Assembly: GCF_006376685.1 (NCBI RefSeq)
Contig: NZ_VEWL01000014.1
Location: 1-64,000, forward strand
DNA length: 64,000 nucleotides
Reading direction: 5' to 3'
From: Ochrobactrum teleogrylli
GTDB lineage: Bacteria; Pseudomonadota; Alphaproteobacteria; Rhizobiales; Rhizobiaceae
Below, piece by piece: positions 43,010 to 52,083 of this stretch. The position numbers were made by a program, and so were the translations under genes. Within the stretch, counting starts at the first letter, position 1. Every line of letters begins with the position of its first letter. Below the pieces are notes generated by a model. That model was given only the letters and a program-made list of their open reading frames with translations, had not been told where the DNA came from and searched no databases.

Positions 43010-43357
43010 CTTGTTTTTCTTCGGGTAGAGTACGAGCGCCTCGCCGTCACGCTCCCAATCCTCTTTGACGGTTTTAAGTCTATAACACTTTGATCCGGCA
43101 AATGATTTTTGGTACGCTAGCGGACAATTCCGGCAAAGCCAGCCAATCAGGAGCCACTTTCGGGAAAGCCGCTTTGTTGAGATGTACTTCAAAACGAGCA
43201 GCTTTGCAGAAATGGGACTTAGAAGGGGAGTCCGATAGTGGCAACAGGCGGCCTGAAGAACGGAGACCGCGGGAAAGCTATATGGTCTGTACGTTAGCAG
43301 ACCCTTTAATACGCGGCTGAGAAGTAGGCGCATAATGGTTTTTTAATGGAGGCAGAC
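43010..43357. other. Intergenic region between the second crp-like gene and the small paralogue
   Basis: No gene supported; the extended frame of the crp-like gene runs through it but lacks a start signal. GGAAA (43272-43276), a 16-bp spacer and GTT (43293-43295) may be a weaker EcfG-type promoter for the gene at 43358. Confidence 0.4.
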
Positions 43358-43648
43358 ATGCCATTATTCCACGAAGCAAGCCGCATTTACAGCCAGGTCG
43401 AGGTCGACTTCATGCGCAGTTGTTATACATTGGCGGCGATCATCCTCGAAGAGAGTGATCATGAATATTCGGGCCGGGATTTGGCGTCATCCATCCTGCT
43501 TCTCTATGATAGCGGGCTGCGGGACCAGAACTATATTGTAGAGCTTTCCGCCCGGCTCTCGCACAAGAAGTACGCAGATCGTCATCAGCCGAACACTGGG
43601 GTAGCAAATTCCAATGCACGCCAAGGGGTCATTGCGGATGACACCTAA
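43358..43648 (+). CDS. Small conserved protein, copy 2 of the paralogous pair
   Basis: 96 residues from ATG 43358 (GGAGG upstream). MPLFHEASRIYSQVEVDFMR opens it, and SCYTLAAIILEESDHEYSGRD and LASSILLLYDSGLRDQNYIVEL follow, nearly all matching the product of 38602-38889; the last 20 residues differ. Predicted all-helical and soluble. A variant EcfG-like promoter lies upstream. The pair spans the stress island, so the family is probably a general-stress component. Confidence 0.75.
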   Translation: MPLFHEASRIYSQVEVDFMRSCYTLAAIILEESDHEYSGRDLASSILLLYDSGLRDQNYIVELSARLSHKKYADRHQPNTGVANSNARQGVIADDT

Positions 43649-43707
43649 CTGTGCTTGTTTTCAAAGGAACCGCTTTCGGCTTGAAAACACCGGCGCTAAA
43701 GGCCTTC

Positions 43708-44295
43708 ATGAACAATAATGATGCTCTGCGCATGTTTCTGAGCCGTAGCGCTGTAGAGATCGCTCCGCAACTGATTGGCTGGACGTTTCGCGTCGGCGAA
43801 GTCGGCGGTCTGATTGTCGAAACTGAAGCCTATTGCAGAACTGACCCGGCCTCTCACAGTTTCTCTGGTCCGACGCGCCGAAACGCCTCCATGTTTGGAA
43901 GTCCGGGCAGCGCCTATGTTTATCGGATATATGGCCTGCATTGGTGCATGAACATTGTCTGCGCCGATGCATCTGCCATACTCCTGCGGGCAATCGAGCC
44001 GCGACAGGGCATACCGCTCATGCAGGAACGGCGAGGTATTACGGACCTGAAGCAGCTTTGTTCGGGGCCGGCGAAGCTTGCCCAGGCTTTGGCAATTTCC
44101 GACGAGTTGGATGGGGCTGCACTTGATGCCGCCCCGTTTTTGCTTTCGGCGCCTGAACAGCCATGCACTGTCGATTGCGGTCCGCGCATCGGTATCAGTC
44201 GAGCAGTTGAGGAGCCCTGGCGCTTCTGGTTGCGAGGGTCCGGTTTTGTCAGCGGGCCAAAATCGCGTTTGAATGCCCCGAAAGTCACGCCGTAA
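43708..44295 (+). CDS. 3-methyladenine DNA glycosylase (AAG/MPG family)
   Basis: 195 residues from ATG 43708 (a GTG at 43651 is an alternative). The AAG signature is clear: [60 protein letters not shown] and [12 protein letters not shown]; the Glu in VETEAY is the catalytic base. It removes alkylated and deaminated purines by flipping them out of DNA. It is at the lower end of family size but complete. Its place between small stress protein and catalase genes fits DNA protection. No separate promoter found. Confidence 0.92.
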   Translation: MNNNDALRMFLSRSAVEIAPQLIGWTFRVGEVGGLIVETEAYCRTDPASHSFSGPTRRNASMFGSPGSAYVYRIYGLHWCMNIVCADASAILLRAIEPRQGIPLMQERRGITDLKQLCSGPAKLAQALAISDELDGAALDAAPFLLSAPEQPCTVDCGPRIGISRAVEEPWRFWLRGSGFVSGPKSRLNAPKVTP

Positions 44296-44364
44296 CAGTC
44301 CCGGAAACTTAGCAAAGTTGCCTTGTCGCGCCTGCTTTAAAAGACAAGCGCAAGCGGGCAGTTT

Positions 44365-44389
44365 GGAACAAACCCCAATTCGCAAGGTT
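44365..44389 (+). promoter_or_regulatory. EcfG-type promoter of the catalase gene
   Basis: GGAAC (44365-44369), 17-bp spacer, GTT (44387-44389), 61 bases ahead of ATG 44450. Catalase is a known type of EcfG-regulated gene in several alphaproteobacteria. Confidence 0.65.
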
Positions 44390-44449
44390 AGGACGCAAGC
44401 TCCTGTCACTCCAAGTGGCTCACAACCGTTGAAAAAGGGGAGGCGAACC

Positions 44450-46564
44450 ATGCCCGCGAGCAAAAGGCCGAGCGCCGAAGACAAGCCGATTACAATCCAC
44501 GACCAGAAGCTTTTTCCCGGCAACAGTGGCGATCTTCACCAGATTGCGACTGACGATGTTCCGGTCATGACGACATCTCAGGGCGGGCCGGTATCAGACG
44601 ATATGAACACGCTTAAAATCGGCGAATCCGGCCCAACGCTGACCGAGGATTTCCATTTTCGGGAAAAGATTTTTCATTTTGACCATGAACGCATACCGGA
44701 ACGTGTCGTCCATGCGAGAGGATATGGCGCGCACGGTTATTTTGAGACCACCCGGTCGATCTCCGAATATACGCGCGCCGATATATTCCAGCGCGTTGGC
44801 GAGAAAACACCGGTCTTCGTCCGCTTTTCCACGGTTGCGGGTTCAAAAGGCTCGTTCGATCTCGCCCGTGACGTGCGCGGTTTTGCGGTCAAGTTTTACA
44901 CCAAGGAAGGCAATTGGGATCTCGTGGGCAACAATATTCCAGTCTTCTTCATTCAGGATGCGATACGCTTCCCTGACATCATTCATGCCGTGAAGGAAGA
45001 GCCGGATCGCGCTTTTCCGCAGGCACAATCCGCTCACGATAATTTCTGGGATTTCATCAGCCTGACGCCGGAATCCATGCACATGATCATGTGGATCATG
45101 TCGGACCGCGCAATCCCACGCTCGTTTCGCTTCATGGAAGGGTTCGGTGTCCATACGTTCCGCTTCTTGAACGAGGACAATCAATCGACATTCGTCAAAT
45201 TTCTCTGGAAACCGAAGCTTGGACTGCAATCGGTCGTCTGGAACGAGGCTGTGAAGATCAACGGGGCCGATCCGGATTTTCACCGGCGCGATCTCTGGAC
45301 TGCCATTCAAACCGGTAACTTCCCGGAATGGGAATTGTGCGTGCAACTCTTCGATCAGGAATTTGCGGACAGCTTCGATTTCGACGTGCTGGATCCGACC
45401 AAGCTGATACCCGAAGAAATTCTCCAGCCGATTTCGGTCGGTCGGCTGGTCCTCGACCGCATGCCGGAGAACTTTTTCGCGGAGACCGAGCAGGTTGCAT
45501 TCATGACGCAGAATGTGCCGCCCGGCATTGATTTCTCAAACGATCCTTTGCTTCAGGGGCGCAATTTTTCCTATCTGGACACCCAGCTGAAGCGGCTCGG
45601 TGGACCGAATTTCACCCAGCTTCCCATCAACGCGCCCAAATGTCCGTTTGCGCATTTTCAGCAGGACGGGCATATGGCTATGCGCAATCCAGACAGCCGG
45701 GCCAATTATCAGCCCAATTCCTGGGGGAAGGGGCCGCGCCCCGATCCAGTCAACGGCTTCCGGTCTTTTGAGGCGCAGGAAAGCGGTGAAAAAGTCCGTT
45801 TGCGCCCGGAGAGTTTTAACGATCATTATAGCCAGGCTCGCCAATTCTATCTGAGCCAGACATCGGTTGAGCAAAGACATATTGCGATGGCGTTGACCTT
45901 CGAACTGTCGAAAGTAGAAACGCCCATTATCCGCGAACGGATGGTCTCGCATTTGATGAATATTGAAGAGGGGCTGGCAAACGAGGTCGCGGAGAGGCTT
46001 GGCATCCGCACAATGCCAAAGCCTGCCGATGCTCTTGCACCCGTTCGCCAGGATCTCCCTCTGTCGCCAGCGCTCAGCATTATTGAAAATGGCCCCTCAA
46101 GCTTCAAGGGCCGCAAGATCGGCGTTCTTGTGGCGAATGGGACGGATATGGAACTGGTTGAAGCGATCCGTGAGGCGGCTGTGACAGAAGGAGCGGTGAT
46201 AGAACTTGTCTCTCCAACAGTTGGCGGTTTTGAGACCTCTGCTGGCGAATGGATCGTGGCCCATCATATGATTGATGGTGGCCCCTCTGTTGTGTTTGAC
46301 GCCGTTGCCCTTGTCCTGGCAGAAGAGGCGGCCAATAGATTGACCGGAGAAGCTGCAGCGCGTGATTTCGTGGCCGATGCTTTTGCGCATTGCAAGTTCA
46401 TCGGGTTCAATTCCGGGGCCCTTCCGCTCCTTGCAAAGGCGGGCATAGCGCCGGATGCCGATAAGGGCCTGCTTTCCATCGACAGTGCGACTTCGATCCC
46501 GGTTTTTGTCGAAGCTTGCCGCAAGCTCAGGTTCTGGCCGCGCGAGGAGGCCGTAAAACTGTAA
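44450..46564 (+). CDS. katE: Large-subunit monofunctional catalase (HPII/KatE type)
   Basis: 704 residues from ATG 44450, supported by GGGGAGG; the frame runs 59 codons further up without a start signal. Catalase splits hydrogen peroxide to water and oxygen. The distal His88 lies in [15 protein letters not shown], the distal Asn in [12 protein letters not shown], and the proximal haem Tyr in the [16 protein letters not shown] region. The C-terminal 150 residues form the extra flavodoxin/DJ-1-like domain of clade 2 catalases ([18 protein letters not shown]). Expressed from an EcfG-type promoter, followed by a glutaredoxin-like gene 44 bases later, probably in one transcript. Symbol by family, not orthology. 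Confidence 0.94.
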   Translation: MPASKRPSAEDKPITIHDQKLFPGNSGDLHQIATDDVPVMTTSQGGPVSDDMNTLKIGESGPTLTEDFHFREKIFHFDHERIPERVVHARGYGAHGYFETTRSISEYTRADIFQRVGEKTPVFVRFSTVAGSKGSFDLARDVRGFAVKFYTKEGNWDLVGNNIPVFFIQDAIRFPDIIHAVKEEPDRAFPQAQSAHDNFWDFISLTPESMHMIMWIMSDRAIPRSFRFMEGFGVHTFRFLNEDNQSTFVKFLWKPKLGLQSVVWNEAVKINGADPDFHRRDLWTAIQTGNFPEWELCVQLFDQEFADSFDFDVLDPTKLIPEEILQPISVGRLVLDRMPENFFAETEQVAFMTQNVPPGIDFSNDPLLQGRNFSYLDTQLKRLGGPNFTQLPINAPKCPFAHFQQDGHMAMRNPDSRANYQPNSWGKGPRPDPVNGFRSFEAQESGEKVRLRPESFNDHYSQARQFYLSQTSVEQRHIAMALTFELSKVETPIIRERMVSHLMNIEEGLANEVAERLGIRTMPKPADALAPVRQDLPLSPALSIIENGPSSFKGRKIGVLVANGTDMELVEAIREAAVTEGAVIELVSPTVGGFETSAGEWIVAHHMIDGGPSVVFDAVALVLAEEAANRLTGEAAARDFVADAFAHCKFIGFNSGALPLLAKAGIAPDADKGLLSIDSATSIPVFVEACRKLRFWPREEAVKL

Positions 46565-46608
46565 CCAAGTGGCCTTCCCCGTTTGTCCGCTAATGCAGTG
46601 AGAGAGAC

Positions 46609-47082
46609 ATGAACAATCAACCCAAATCAGTTCGCACCGCAGACGATGATCACTATAGCAAGCCTGGACCAGACGAGGAAACCGGAGGCGTCACCGGCGC
46701 CATGGGAGAAGGGCTATCGGCATCCGATGCGCCTGAACCCGCTTTAAGCAAGCCTGTGGTCTATTTGAAGAAAGGCTGCTCTTTCTGTTTCAAACTGCGG
46801 CTCGCATTGCTGGAAGCCGGAATGCTTGATTGTATTGAGCTTATCGAGTTTGCCGAAGGAACAACTGAGCAGGCTCAGATCAGGGAAAAATTGTCCCCGG
46901 TGCTGGAGGATTTGAGCTTCCCCGCTGCAGAGGTTGAGCGGGGCAAGTTCATGAAAGGCTCCGATGCACTAATCAAGTATTTTCTCGGTCAGAAGGGCAT
47001 CAAGGCCGAGGCACTCCCGACGCTACAGGCATATATTGACGGGCCATTCGCTCAGCTTGTTGAGCGCGTTAAAAACGATTAG
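46609..47082 (+). CDS. Glutaredoxin-like / GST N-domain protein with N-terminal extension
   Basis: 157 residues. A thioredoxin-fold segment (VVYLKKGCSFCFKLRLALLEAG, about 50-70) has the CxxC active site C-S-F-C. The first 45 residues are a polar extension (DDDHYSKPGPDEETGG). The remainder (FPAAEVERGKFMKGSDALIKYF) matches the later part of glutaredoxin and GST N-domains. GAGAGAGAC precedes ATG 46609. Its position directly after catalase points to thiol redox defence. No GST C-terminal helical domain is present. Confidence 0.8.
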   Translation: MNNQPKSVRTADDDHYSKPGPDEETGGVTGAMGEGLSASDAPEPALSKPVVYLKKGCSFCFKLRLALLEAGMLDCIELIEFAEGTTEQAQIREKLSPVLEDLSFPAAEVERGKFMKGSDALIKYFLGQKGIKAEALPTLQAYIDGPFAQLVERVKND

Positions 47083-47098
47083 CGAGATGGGGGCGAGG

Positions 47099-47311
47099 AT
47101 GAGCCCGAATTCCTTGCACAAACTGAAGGGTGCTGGCTATCTCGTTTCCACGCTAAGCGTTTTGCTGTTGGCAGTCGTCAGTTGGGACGGCGCGCAGAAA
47201 AGTATTTTGCTGACGATATGTTTGATATCCGGCGCGGCAACATCCATTATCGGCATGTTCTGCCGCTGGCTTACCTATCAGATTGAGAAGAACCAACAGA
47301 ATGGCGATTGA
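47099..47311 (+). CDS. Small two-helix membrane protein
   Basis: 70 residues from ATG 47099 (GGGGGCGAGG ahead; an ATG four codons upstream is possible). Two transmembrane helices (GYLVSTLSVLLLAVVSW and LLTICLISGAATSIIGMF) are followed by a charged tail (IEKNQQNGD). No family known to me. It begins 17 bases after the glutaredoxin-like gene and is likely the last gene of the catalase operon. Confidence 0.6.
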   Translation: MSPNSLHKLKGAGYLVSTLSVLLLAVVSWDGAQKSILLTICLISGAATSIIGMFCRWLTYQIEKNQQNGD

Positions 47312-47652
47312 ATAGTCGCGCGACGAATTATCACTCTGTCTTCGCGTTCTAATTGCTTTTAGAAATACCTCTCCAGCCGATTACCTTCGCCGAAGCCACT
47401 TTCCTTGCAGAACTCCATTTCAGTAGCGTCGCGATCAGCACTTAAGTGCAGCAGGCAACTCGCGCCCATTATCTCATAAATAGATGTATATTATAAGTTA
47501 CTAATTTTCTTTATGTTAACATTAATTCAGATTACACTAAACAAGTCATCACGAAATTGTATAAGTATATCTCGTGGGTTTGTTGCATTGGTCACGTGTT
47601 CTAGGCGCACTCTGACCAGCACGACGGAATGTCAACGGATTCGGAGGGAAGA
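47312..47652. other. AT-rich intergenic region
   Basis: No gene. The middle (47470-47570) is very AT-rich with GTTAACATTAATTC-type sequence. A promoter for the DUF3011 gene should lie near 47580-47640, but no box stands out. Confidence 0.45.
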
Positions 47653-48270
47653 ATGCTAAGATATCTGACCATGGTGGGGGCTATCGCGGTTGGTGCAACA
47701 ATTGCGCCGCCGTTCACTCTCGAAGCAAAAGCTCAAACGACTGTCGAGTGCCGCTCAAGAGACTACAAATACGATGAATGCTACGCCGGGCCGCTGTCCA
47801 GGCCACAACTTATCCATCAAACGTCAAGCTCTGCTTGCATACTGAACCGCACGTGGGGATACAATCCAAAGAGCCGCTATATATGGGTTGCGCAAGGGTG
47901 CTCCGGCGTTTTTGCAGATGTCGGTGGCTATCACCATGGCCGAGGCGATGGGTTCGATCCGGGTGCGCGCCAGTATGATCATCATGGTCATGATATTGGC
48001 GGTGTTGTCGCAGGCGCAGTTCTCGGTGCAATCGTCGAGGGAATGGTTGCCGATAACAAGCACAAACACAGCCATGCAACAAGCAACTACCGTGACTCCG
48101 GTGACTATAATGGCTGCCACGGCATTGGGTGCACTGTCGACAGGCCGGATAGCTCTGAGCGTATCGATAACACACCGCAGTTCGATAGAAACGGCGAACC
48201 CAACTACGATACGCATGGCAATTATATCGGCTGTCACGGTGTCGGATGTTTGGTGGACAGCCCTGATTAG
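47653..48270 (+). CDS. Secreted DUF3011-type protein with GCHGxGC tail repeats
   Basis: 205 residues from ATG 47653 (GGAGGGAAG ahead). Signal peptide (VGAIAVGATIAPPFTLEAKA). The N-terminal half is DUF3011-like (VECRSRDYKYDECY, ACILNRTWGYN, IWVAQGCSGVFADV), a disulphide-bonded secreted domain of unknown function. A His/Gly region and a short hydrophobic glycine-rich segment (GGVVAGAVLGAIVEGMV) follow. The C-terminus holds two copies of GCHGxGCxVDxPD (near residues 156 and 194), the second preceded by PQFDRNGEPNYDT. The lipoprotein at 48688 ends in the same block. Confidence 0.8.
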   Translation: MLRYLTMVGAIAVGATIAPPFTLEAKAQTTVECRSRDYKYDECYAGPLSRPQLIHQTSSSACILNRTWGYNPKSRYIWVAQGCSGVFADVGGYHHGRGDGFDPGARQYDHHGHDIGGVVAGAVLGAIVEGMVADNKHKHSHATSNYRDSGDYNGCHGIGCTVDRPDSSERIDNTPQFDRNGEPNYDTHGNYIGCHGVGCLVDSPD

Positions 48271-48283
48271 CAGCTTGCATAGA

Positions 48284-48318
48284 TGAGGGCGCGCAAACGC
48301 GCCGCCCTTATCTTTAAA
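48284..48318 (+). terminator. Hairpin after the DUF3011 gene
   Basis: GGGCGCG-CAAA-CGCGCC with flanking GA/CCTT pairing forms a GC-rich stem-loop 15 bases past the stop, followed by TTATCTTT. A plausible rho-independent terminator. Confidence 0.5.
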
Positions 48319-48687
48319 ACGCAAAGCAAATGGCAATGTTGTTATGCGTCGTCAAAAATAAGATTTCGTATTTACTTCGAATCTGCCATAGACAAGAAGC
48401 TCTTAATGGGCGGGGGCGCGGCGGCTGTTAATATTGGCCGTCGGGTGGATTAATCTCTGGCCGGATGCGTCGCTGCCACGAAATGACGTGGTCGCCCTTT
48501 TCTAAAAGTCAGGATGACATTGCAGATCGCGAACTACAGGAAGTCAGCTAACAAAGACCTCTAAAAATGCAGTCGTCGTCGTGTTTCCAAGTTTAAATGT
48601 TGCTCTGGTGCCGTGTTCTTTCGAGACGGGCTTGATCCAGCATAGCCTCGCACGCGGCCATCTGTTCCCCCATATGAGGAGTATCGA
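48319..48687. other. Intergenic region
   Basis: About 370 bp without a gene. No strong repeat or promoter recognised. Confidence 0.4.
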
Positions 48688-49065
48688 ATGCCACGATTGA
48701 ATTTAAAGTACCTCATACTTGCAGCTGTGCCTTTGGTAATCACTGGCTGTGTCACCGCAGATGAAGTCTTCCAAGACAAATGTTCCTCCTTCGGCTTTCG
48801 CCCGGGCACCGATGCCTTCGCGAACTGCATGATGCAACAAAGTGCGCTTCATGAACAAGATGAGCAGCGCGCTCAGGATCGCATTCAGGCACAGGAAGAG
48901 CGTGATCGTGAACGCAAGCGGGAGCGCCGCCGCCGTGAAGAAAGCCAGATAGATACACGGCCACAGTTCGACAGGGACGGCAATCCGAACTTCGATACAC
49001 AAGGCAATTATACCGGTTGCCATGGCGTGGGATGCGAAGTCGATAATCCGGATACCGACAACTAA
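48688..49065 (+). CDS. Lipoprotein with charged coil and GCHGxGC tail
   Basis: 125 residues. ATGAGGAG precedes ATG 48688. A lipobox LVITGC (Cys21) marks a lipoprotein. Two Cys follow (DKCSSFGFRPGT, ANCMMQQSA), then an Arg/Glu coiled-coil-like stretch (QDRIQAQEERDRERKRERRR) at about 65-90. The C-terminal 35 residues (PQFDRDGNPNFDTQGNYTGC, then HGVGCEVD) match the end of the DUF3011 protein 400 bp upstream. The two probably work together in the envelope. Confidence 0.8.
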   Translation: MPRLNLKYLILAAVPLVITGCVTADEVFQDKCSSFGFRPGTDAFANCMMQQSALHEQDEQRAQDRIQAQEERDRERKRERRRREESQIDTRPQFDRDGNPNFDTQGNYTGCHGVGCEVDNPDTDN

Positions 49066-49112
49066 ACGGACGGCTGGATCAACAATCGAAAGCTTTCGTG
49101 CCGTCCTCGCGA

Positions 49113-49143
49113 GGGGGATACTGAATTCTTTTTAGTGTCCCCC
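49113..49143. terminator. Hairpin after the lipoprotein gene
   Basis: GGGGGATACT (49113-49122) and AGTGTCCCCC (49134-49143) pair over 10 bp with one G-T; 11-nt loop. No T-run follows, so termination may be weak. Confidence 0.4.
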
Positions 49144-49340
49144 GTTATATGCGCGTTCACTGAAAATGTACGAAATAAATACTCATTTGAAATGCATAAG
49201 CGATTAAATTTATTGTAGGGCCAAAGACCTGGTGTTAGTCGATTTTTAAAAGGAGCGGCTATCAACCCTCCAAATTACATAGCGCGGGTTCCCCCCTTTA
49301 TTGCCCTCGTTATCGCCGTTTAAAGAAAAGGCCCTGAACT

Positions 49341-50528
49341 ATGTTAACTGCTGCCCTGGAGTGGTCCGTTCCGATATTGCTTTTCCTTTGCGGGATCGCA
49401 CTTATCGTCGCGGCAAAGTTGAACGCGACGACCATAAAATGGGGCGTCGGTTTGTGTCTTTTGGGCGTCGGTTATTCGTTGATGCTTATTCGTACTGAAA
49501 GCTTTTCCGCTATTAAACCGCTTGGTGAAGATCTCCTGATACTGTCGGGGATTGCAATTTGCTGCCATGCGTTTGCGAGCAAGTTTAAGCTTCGGGTTAT
49601 ATCGATTTTGGATGCGCTGATTATTTTTCTCTCTTTAGCAACGGCTGCTTTTTCATTGTTCTATTTTCAAAGTGTTAGGCTGGAAAGTCTATCTATTCTA
49701 ATAGGATGTGCTTTTCTTTTGCTTTCATATTTATCACGCGTAAAATTTGGAACAAGAATCGCTAGTGAATTGATATTAATATTCGTTTTTTCTCTTGCTT
49801 TTCTTTGTTTGCTGGTGCAAGCGGCGGCATATATATTTGTTCAAGACGTCGATCCAAAAATAGGTCTATGGAGTAATTCCATATGGGGCGTCTTTCTGCA
49901 ATATACTGGTCTTTTCGGCGGTCTTATACTCGCGCTGTCAGTGCTTCTGACAATAAATTTGGATATCATTGCTGCCTATCGAGATAGGATAAGCCGAGTT
50001 CCCGATACGCTTCCCTTATCGAAATCGCGTGCGTTGGATCAGTCGTCCGCTACGGTCGAAGCCTCTGTGCTGCACAGCGGAGCGGAGATAATGCATTCTT
50101 CTGCCGATTTTTCGAAGACGTCCACTATTTCGATGAATGGCGTAAAACAGCGGGAAGTGGAACAGACTGAATTTCCGGATATGGATGAAGCTATACGTGC
50201 ATGTCTTGCCAAATTGACAAGTGCAGCCGAATTCTCCAGATCGCCGCGTGCGCGGAAATTTCTTATCTACATTGTCGAAGAAACCCTTTCAGGGCGGGCG
50301 GACAGAATAAAAGAATATACAATCGCCCTAGATGTATTTGACCGGAAAAGCGGGCACGATCTTGCAGGCGATTCACTCGTGAGAACAAGTGCCAAGAGGC
50401 TCCGGCAATCACTGGACGCCTACAATAACGGGAAGGGAAAGCTGGAACCCATCCATATCGCGATCCCCAAAGGAAGCTACATACCAAAGTTTTTCCGTAA
50501 CATTCCGTCCGATATCAACCCCGTCTGA
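49341..50528 (+). CDS. Membrane sensor with non-GGDEF C-terminal (KGSYIP) domain
   Basis: 395 residues. Residues 1-215 hold about seven membrane helices and are plainly paralogous to the N-terminal half of the diguanylate cyclase at 53771 (shared LGEDLLILSGIA, FQSVRLESLSIL, FLQYTGLFGGLIL). The C-terminal half differs: after a Ser-rich linker (215-270) comes a domain of about 110 residues (SPRARKFLIYIVEETLSGRA, EYTIALDVFDRKSG, VRTSAKRLRQSLDAY, IPKGSYIPKFF). That pattern is found at the N-terminus of many transcription-factor/TPR proteins of unknown function in alphaproteobacteria and Acidobacteria and looks DNA-binding-like; the role is not established. No GGDEF motif is present. Confidence 0.8.
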   Translation: MLTAALEWSVPILLFLCGIALIVAAKLNATTIKWGVGLCLLGVGYSLMLIRTESFSAIKPLGEDLLILSGIAICCHAFASKFKLRVISILDALIIFLSLATAAFSLFYFQSVRLESLSILIGCAFLLLSYLSRVKFGTRIASELILIFVFSLAFLCLLVQAAAYIFVQDVDPKIGLWSNSIWGVFLQYTGLFGGLILALSVLLTINLDIIAAYRDRISRVPDTLPLSKSRALDQSSATVEASVLHSGAEIMHSSADFSKTSTISMNGVKQREVEQTEFPDMDEAIRACLAKLTSAAEFSRSPRARKFLIYIVEETLSGRADRIKEYTIALDVFDRKSGHDLAGDSLVRTSAKRLRQSLDAYNNGKGKLEPIHIAIPKGSYIPKFFRNIPSDINPV

Positions 50529-51012
50529 CGTTTCGCGGTGGATGTGACGGTTACGTAACCTCCCCAAATCGTGTTGCTTATATAAGAAATATTAAAAGTA
50601 GCATATTCTGATTGAGCGTTGGTCAATACGAGGGGGTTAAATAATGCGTTTAAGGGATGCGCATGGTTGATCGGATATACTGGTTGTCAGCGGCCAGTTT
50701 GAGAAGCTTATATTTATTAATCGGCGAACTGCGGATGGATTTCAGACATGCCACCTGGCGACTAAAGTTGCAAGGCGGCATTTTTCGGCGCACATATCCC
50801 TCTGCTCGAACCCAGCCCTTTCGCGACAGAAAAGAAGTTCTACCCTCGCGTGAGTGGGTAATCGAAGTCCACAGAACATCGTTGGCTGTCCGCACTCTCC
50901 AACGCAGGCACTGTGACAGACCGCTGTCAGTTCGCCCCCAGTTAACTGGCAGCGGTTGCCCTTTTGTTGCGCAGAACGAACGGATTAGTACGGTTTTGAG
51001 TTGGGCGATCAG
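50529..51012. other. Intergenic region with an inverted repeat
   Basis: About 480 bp. TGACAG-ACCG-CTGTCA (50914-50929) is a perfect 6-4-6 inverted repeat 85 bases before the AraC-type gene and could be an operator. Open frames here on both strands lack any support. Confidence 0.4.
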
Positions 51013-51870
51013 ATGAAGTGGCTCGACAGTATTCCCGAAGAATGGGGTAAGCTGCACAAGACCGATCAAAGCGCGGTCACTCTTACCCGGACCGGGCCAA
51101 ATCAAATCCAGATTGTGGCCCCAGATCCCTTCGCGCTTATCCTGCTCACACCGCAGATAAAACGGGAGGCGAGGATAGGCTCCGACCGAAGCACCACTGC
51201 GAATGTCCCGGTGGGGTCGCTGGAGCTTATTCCGGATCAGGCTGATCTCTTCGCGCGCTGGCGCACGCCAAAGGAAAACATCCTGTCCTGTTTTGGAAGC
51301 GATCGGTTGCGTAATCTGGCCGGTCTAGAATTTGAAACGGATGAGTTTGAGTTAAGGCCGTTGAGCCCTGGGCGGATAGATAAGACGGCATTGGCGCTTG
51401 CGCGGCTCATGCGGGAGGAGATTTTACGCGGAAACGACAGCTCTAATTTGCTGTACCTGGATTCCCTGAATGTCGCGTTATGGCTGCATCTCCTGCGAAA
51501 TCATTCTTCCATTAGGAAAACTACGTATAACGGTCTCGCAGGTGGATTCTCGGCAAGGGCCTGGCGCACGGTGGACGATTATATGCGCTCGCATCTTGCA
51601 GATACCATTCCTATCGAAACCCTTGCAAGTTTGGCGCGCTTATCGGTCAGCCATTTTTCCCGCGCTTTTCGTCAAACCACCGGCAAAAGCCCGCATCAGT
51701 ATCTCATTGATCTGCGTGTCGAGCGCGCAGAACTTCTCATTCGCGCCGACGATCTACCGCTCGCCGAAATCTGGCGGATTTGCGGGTTTGGAAGCCAAAG
51801 CCATATGACTTCCCTGATAAGGGAACGCTTGCATACGACACCCACAAAGATACGGCGTGGCGAAATATAA
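51013..51870 (+). CDS. AraC-family transcriptional regulator
   Basis: 285 residues from ATG 51013 (a TTG four codons upstream also opens the frame). The C-terminal 100 residues are a standard AraC double helix-turn-helix: DYMRSHLADTIPIETLASLARLSVSHFSRAFRQTTGKSPHQYL and then LPLAEIWRICGFGSQSHMTSLI. The N-terminal 185 residues resemble a cupin-less effector domain. Its probable targets are the codirectional SDR gene downstream and possibly the membrane sensors; effector unknown. It is preceded by an inverted repeat suited to self-regulation. Confidence 0.9.
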   Translation: MKWLDSIPEEWGKLHKTDQSAVTLTRTGPNQIQIVAPDPFALILLTPQIKREARIGSDRSTTANVPVGSLELIPDQADLFARWRTPKENILSCFGSDRLRNLAGLEFETDEFELRPLSPGRIDKTALALARLMREEILRGNDSSNLLYLDSLNVALWLHLLRNHSSIRKTTYNGLAGGFSARAWRTVDDYMRSHLADTIPIETLASLARLSVSHFSRAFRQTTGKSPHQYLIDLRVERAELLIRADDLPLAEIWRICGFGSQSHMTSLIRERLHTTPTKIRRGEI

Positions 51871-52083
51871 CTGCGCAGGCAGGTTGTCTCTTAACTTGCC
51901 GCATTCCAAAGGGCCGCCATTGTTCGAAAACGACTGTCATATCTGAATTCAATCAGAAACGAATAACAGCATCTGATTTAGTAGCGATAACTCAGATATG
52001 CATGCTCATATAGCGAGTATCAGCAGCACCCTTTCTGGAAGGATTGCTGATAAATTCGGTACTTTTCAAAGGAGGCCCTTTCC

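Noticed and set aside
43010-43333. 108-residue N-terminal extension of the second Crp-like protein
   Set aside because: The extension has no similarity to the paralogue, which begins where ATG 43009 begins, and its codon pattern is not coding-like.
50657-51016. Plus-strand open frame before the AraC gene
   Set aside because: No ribosome-binding site; the protein resembles random translation and overlaps the putative operator.
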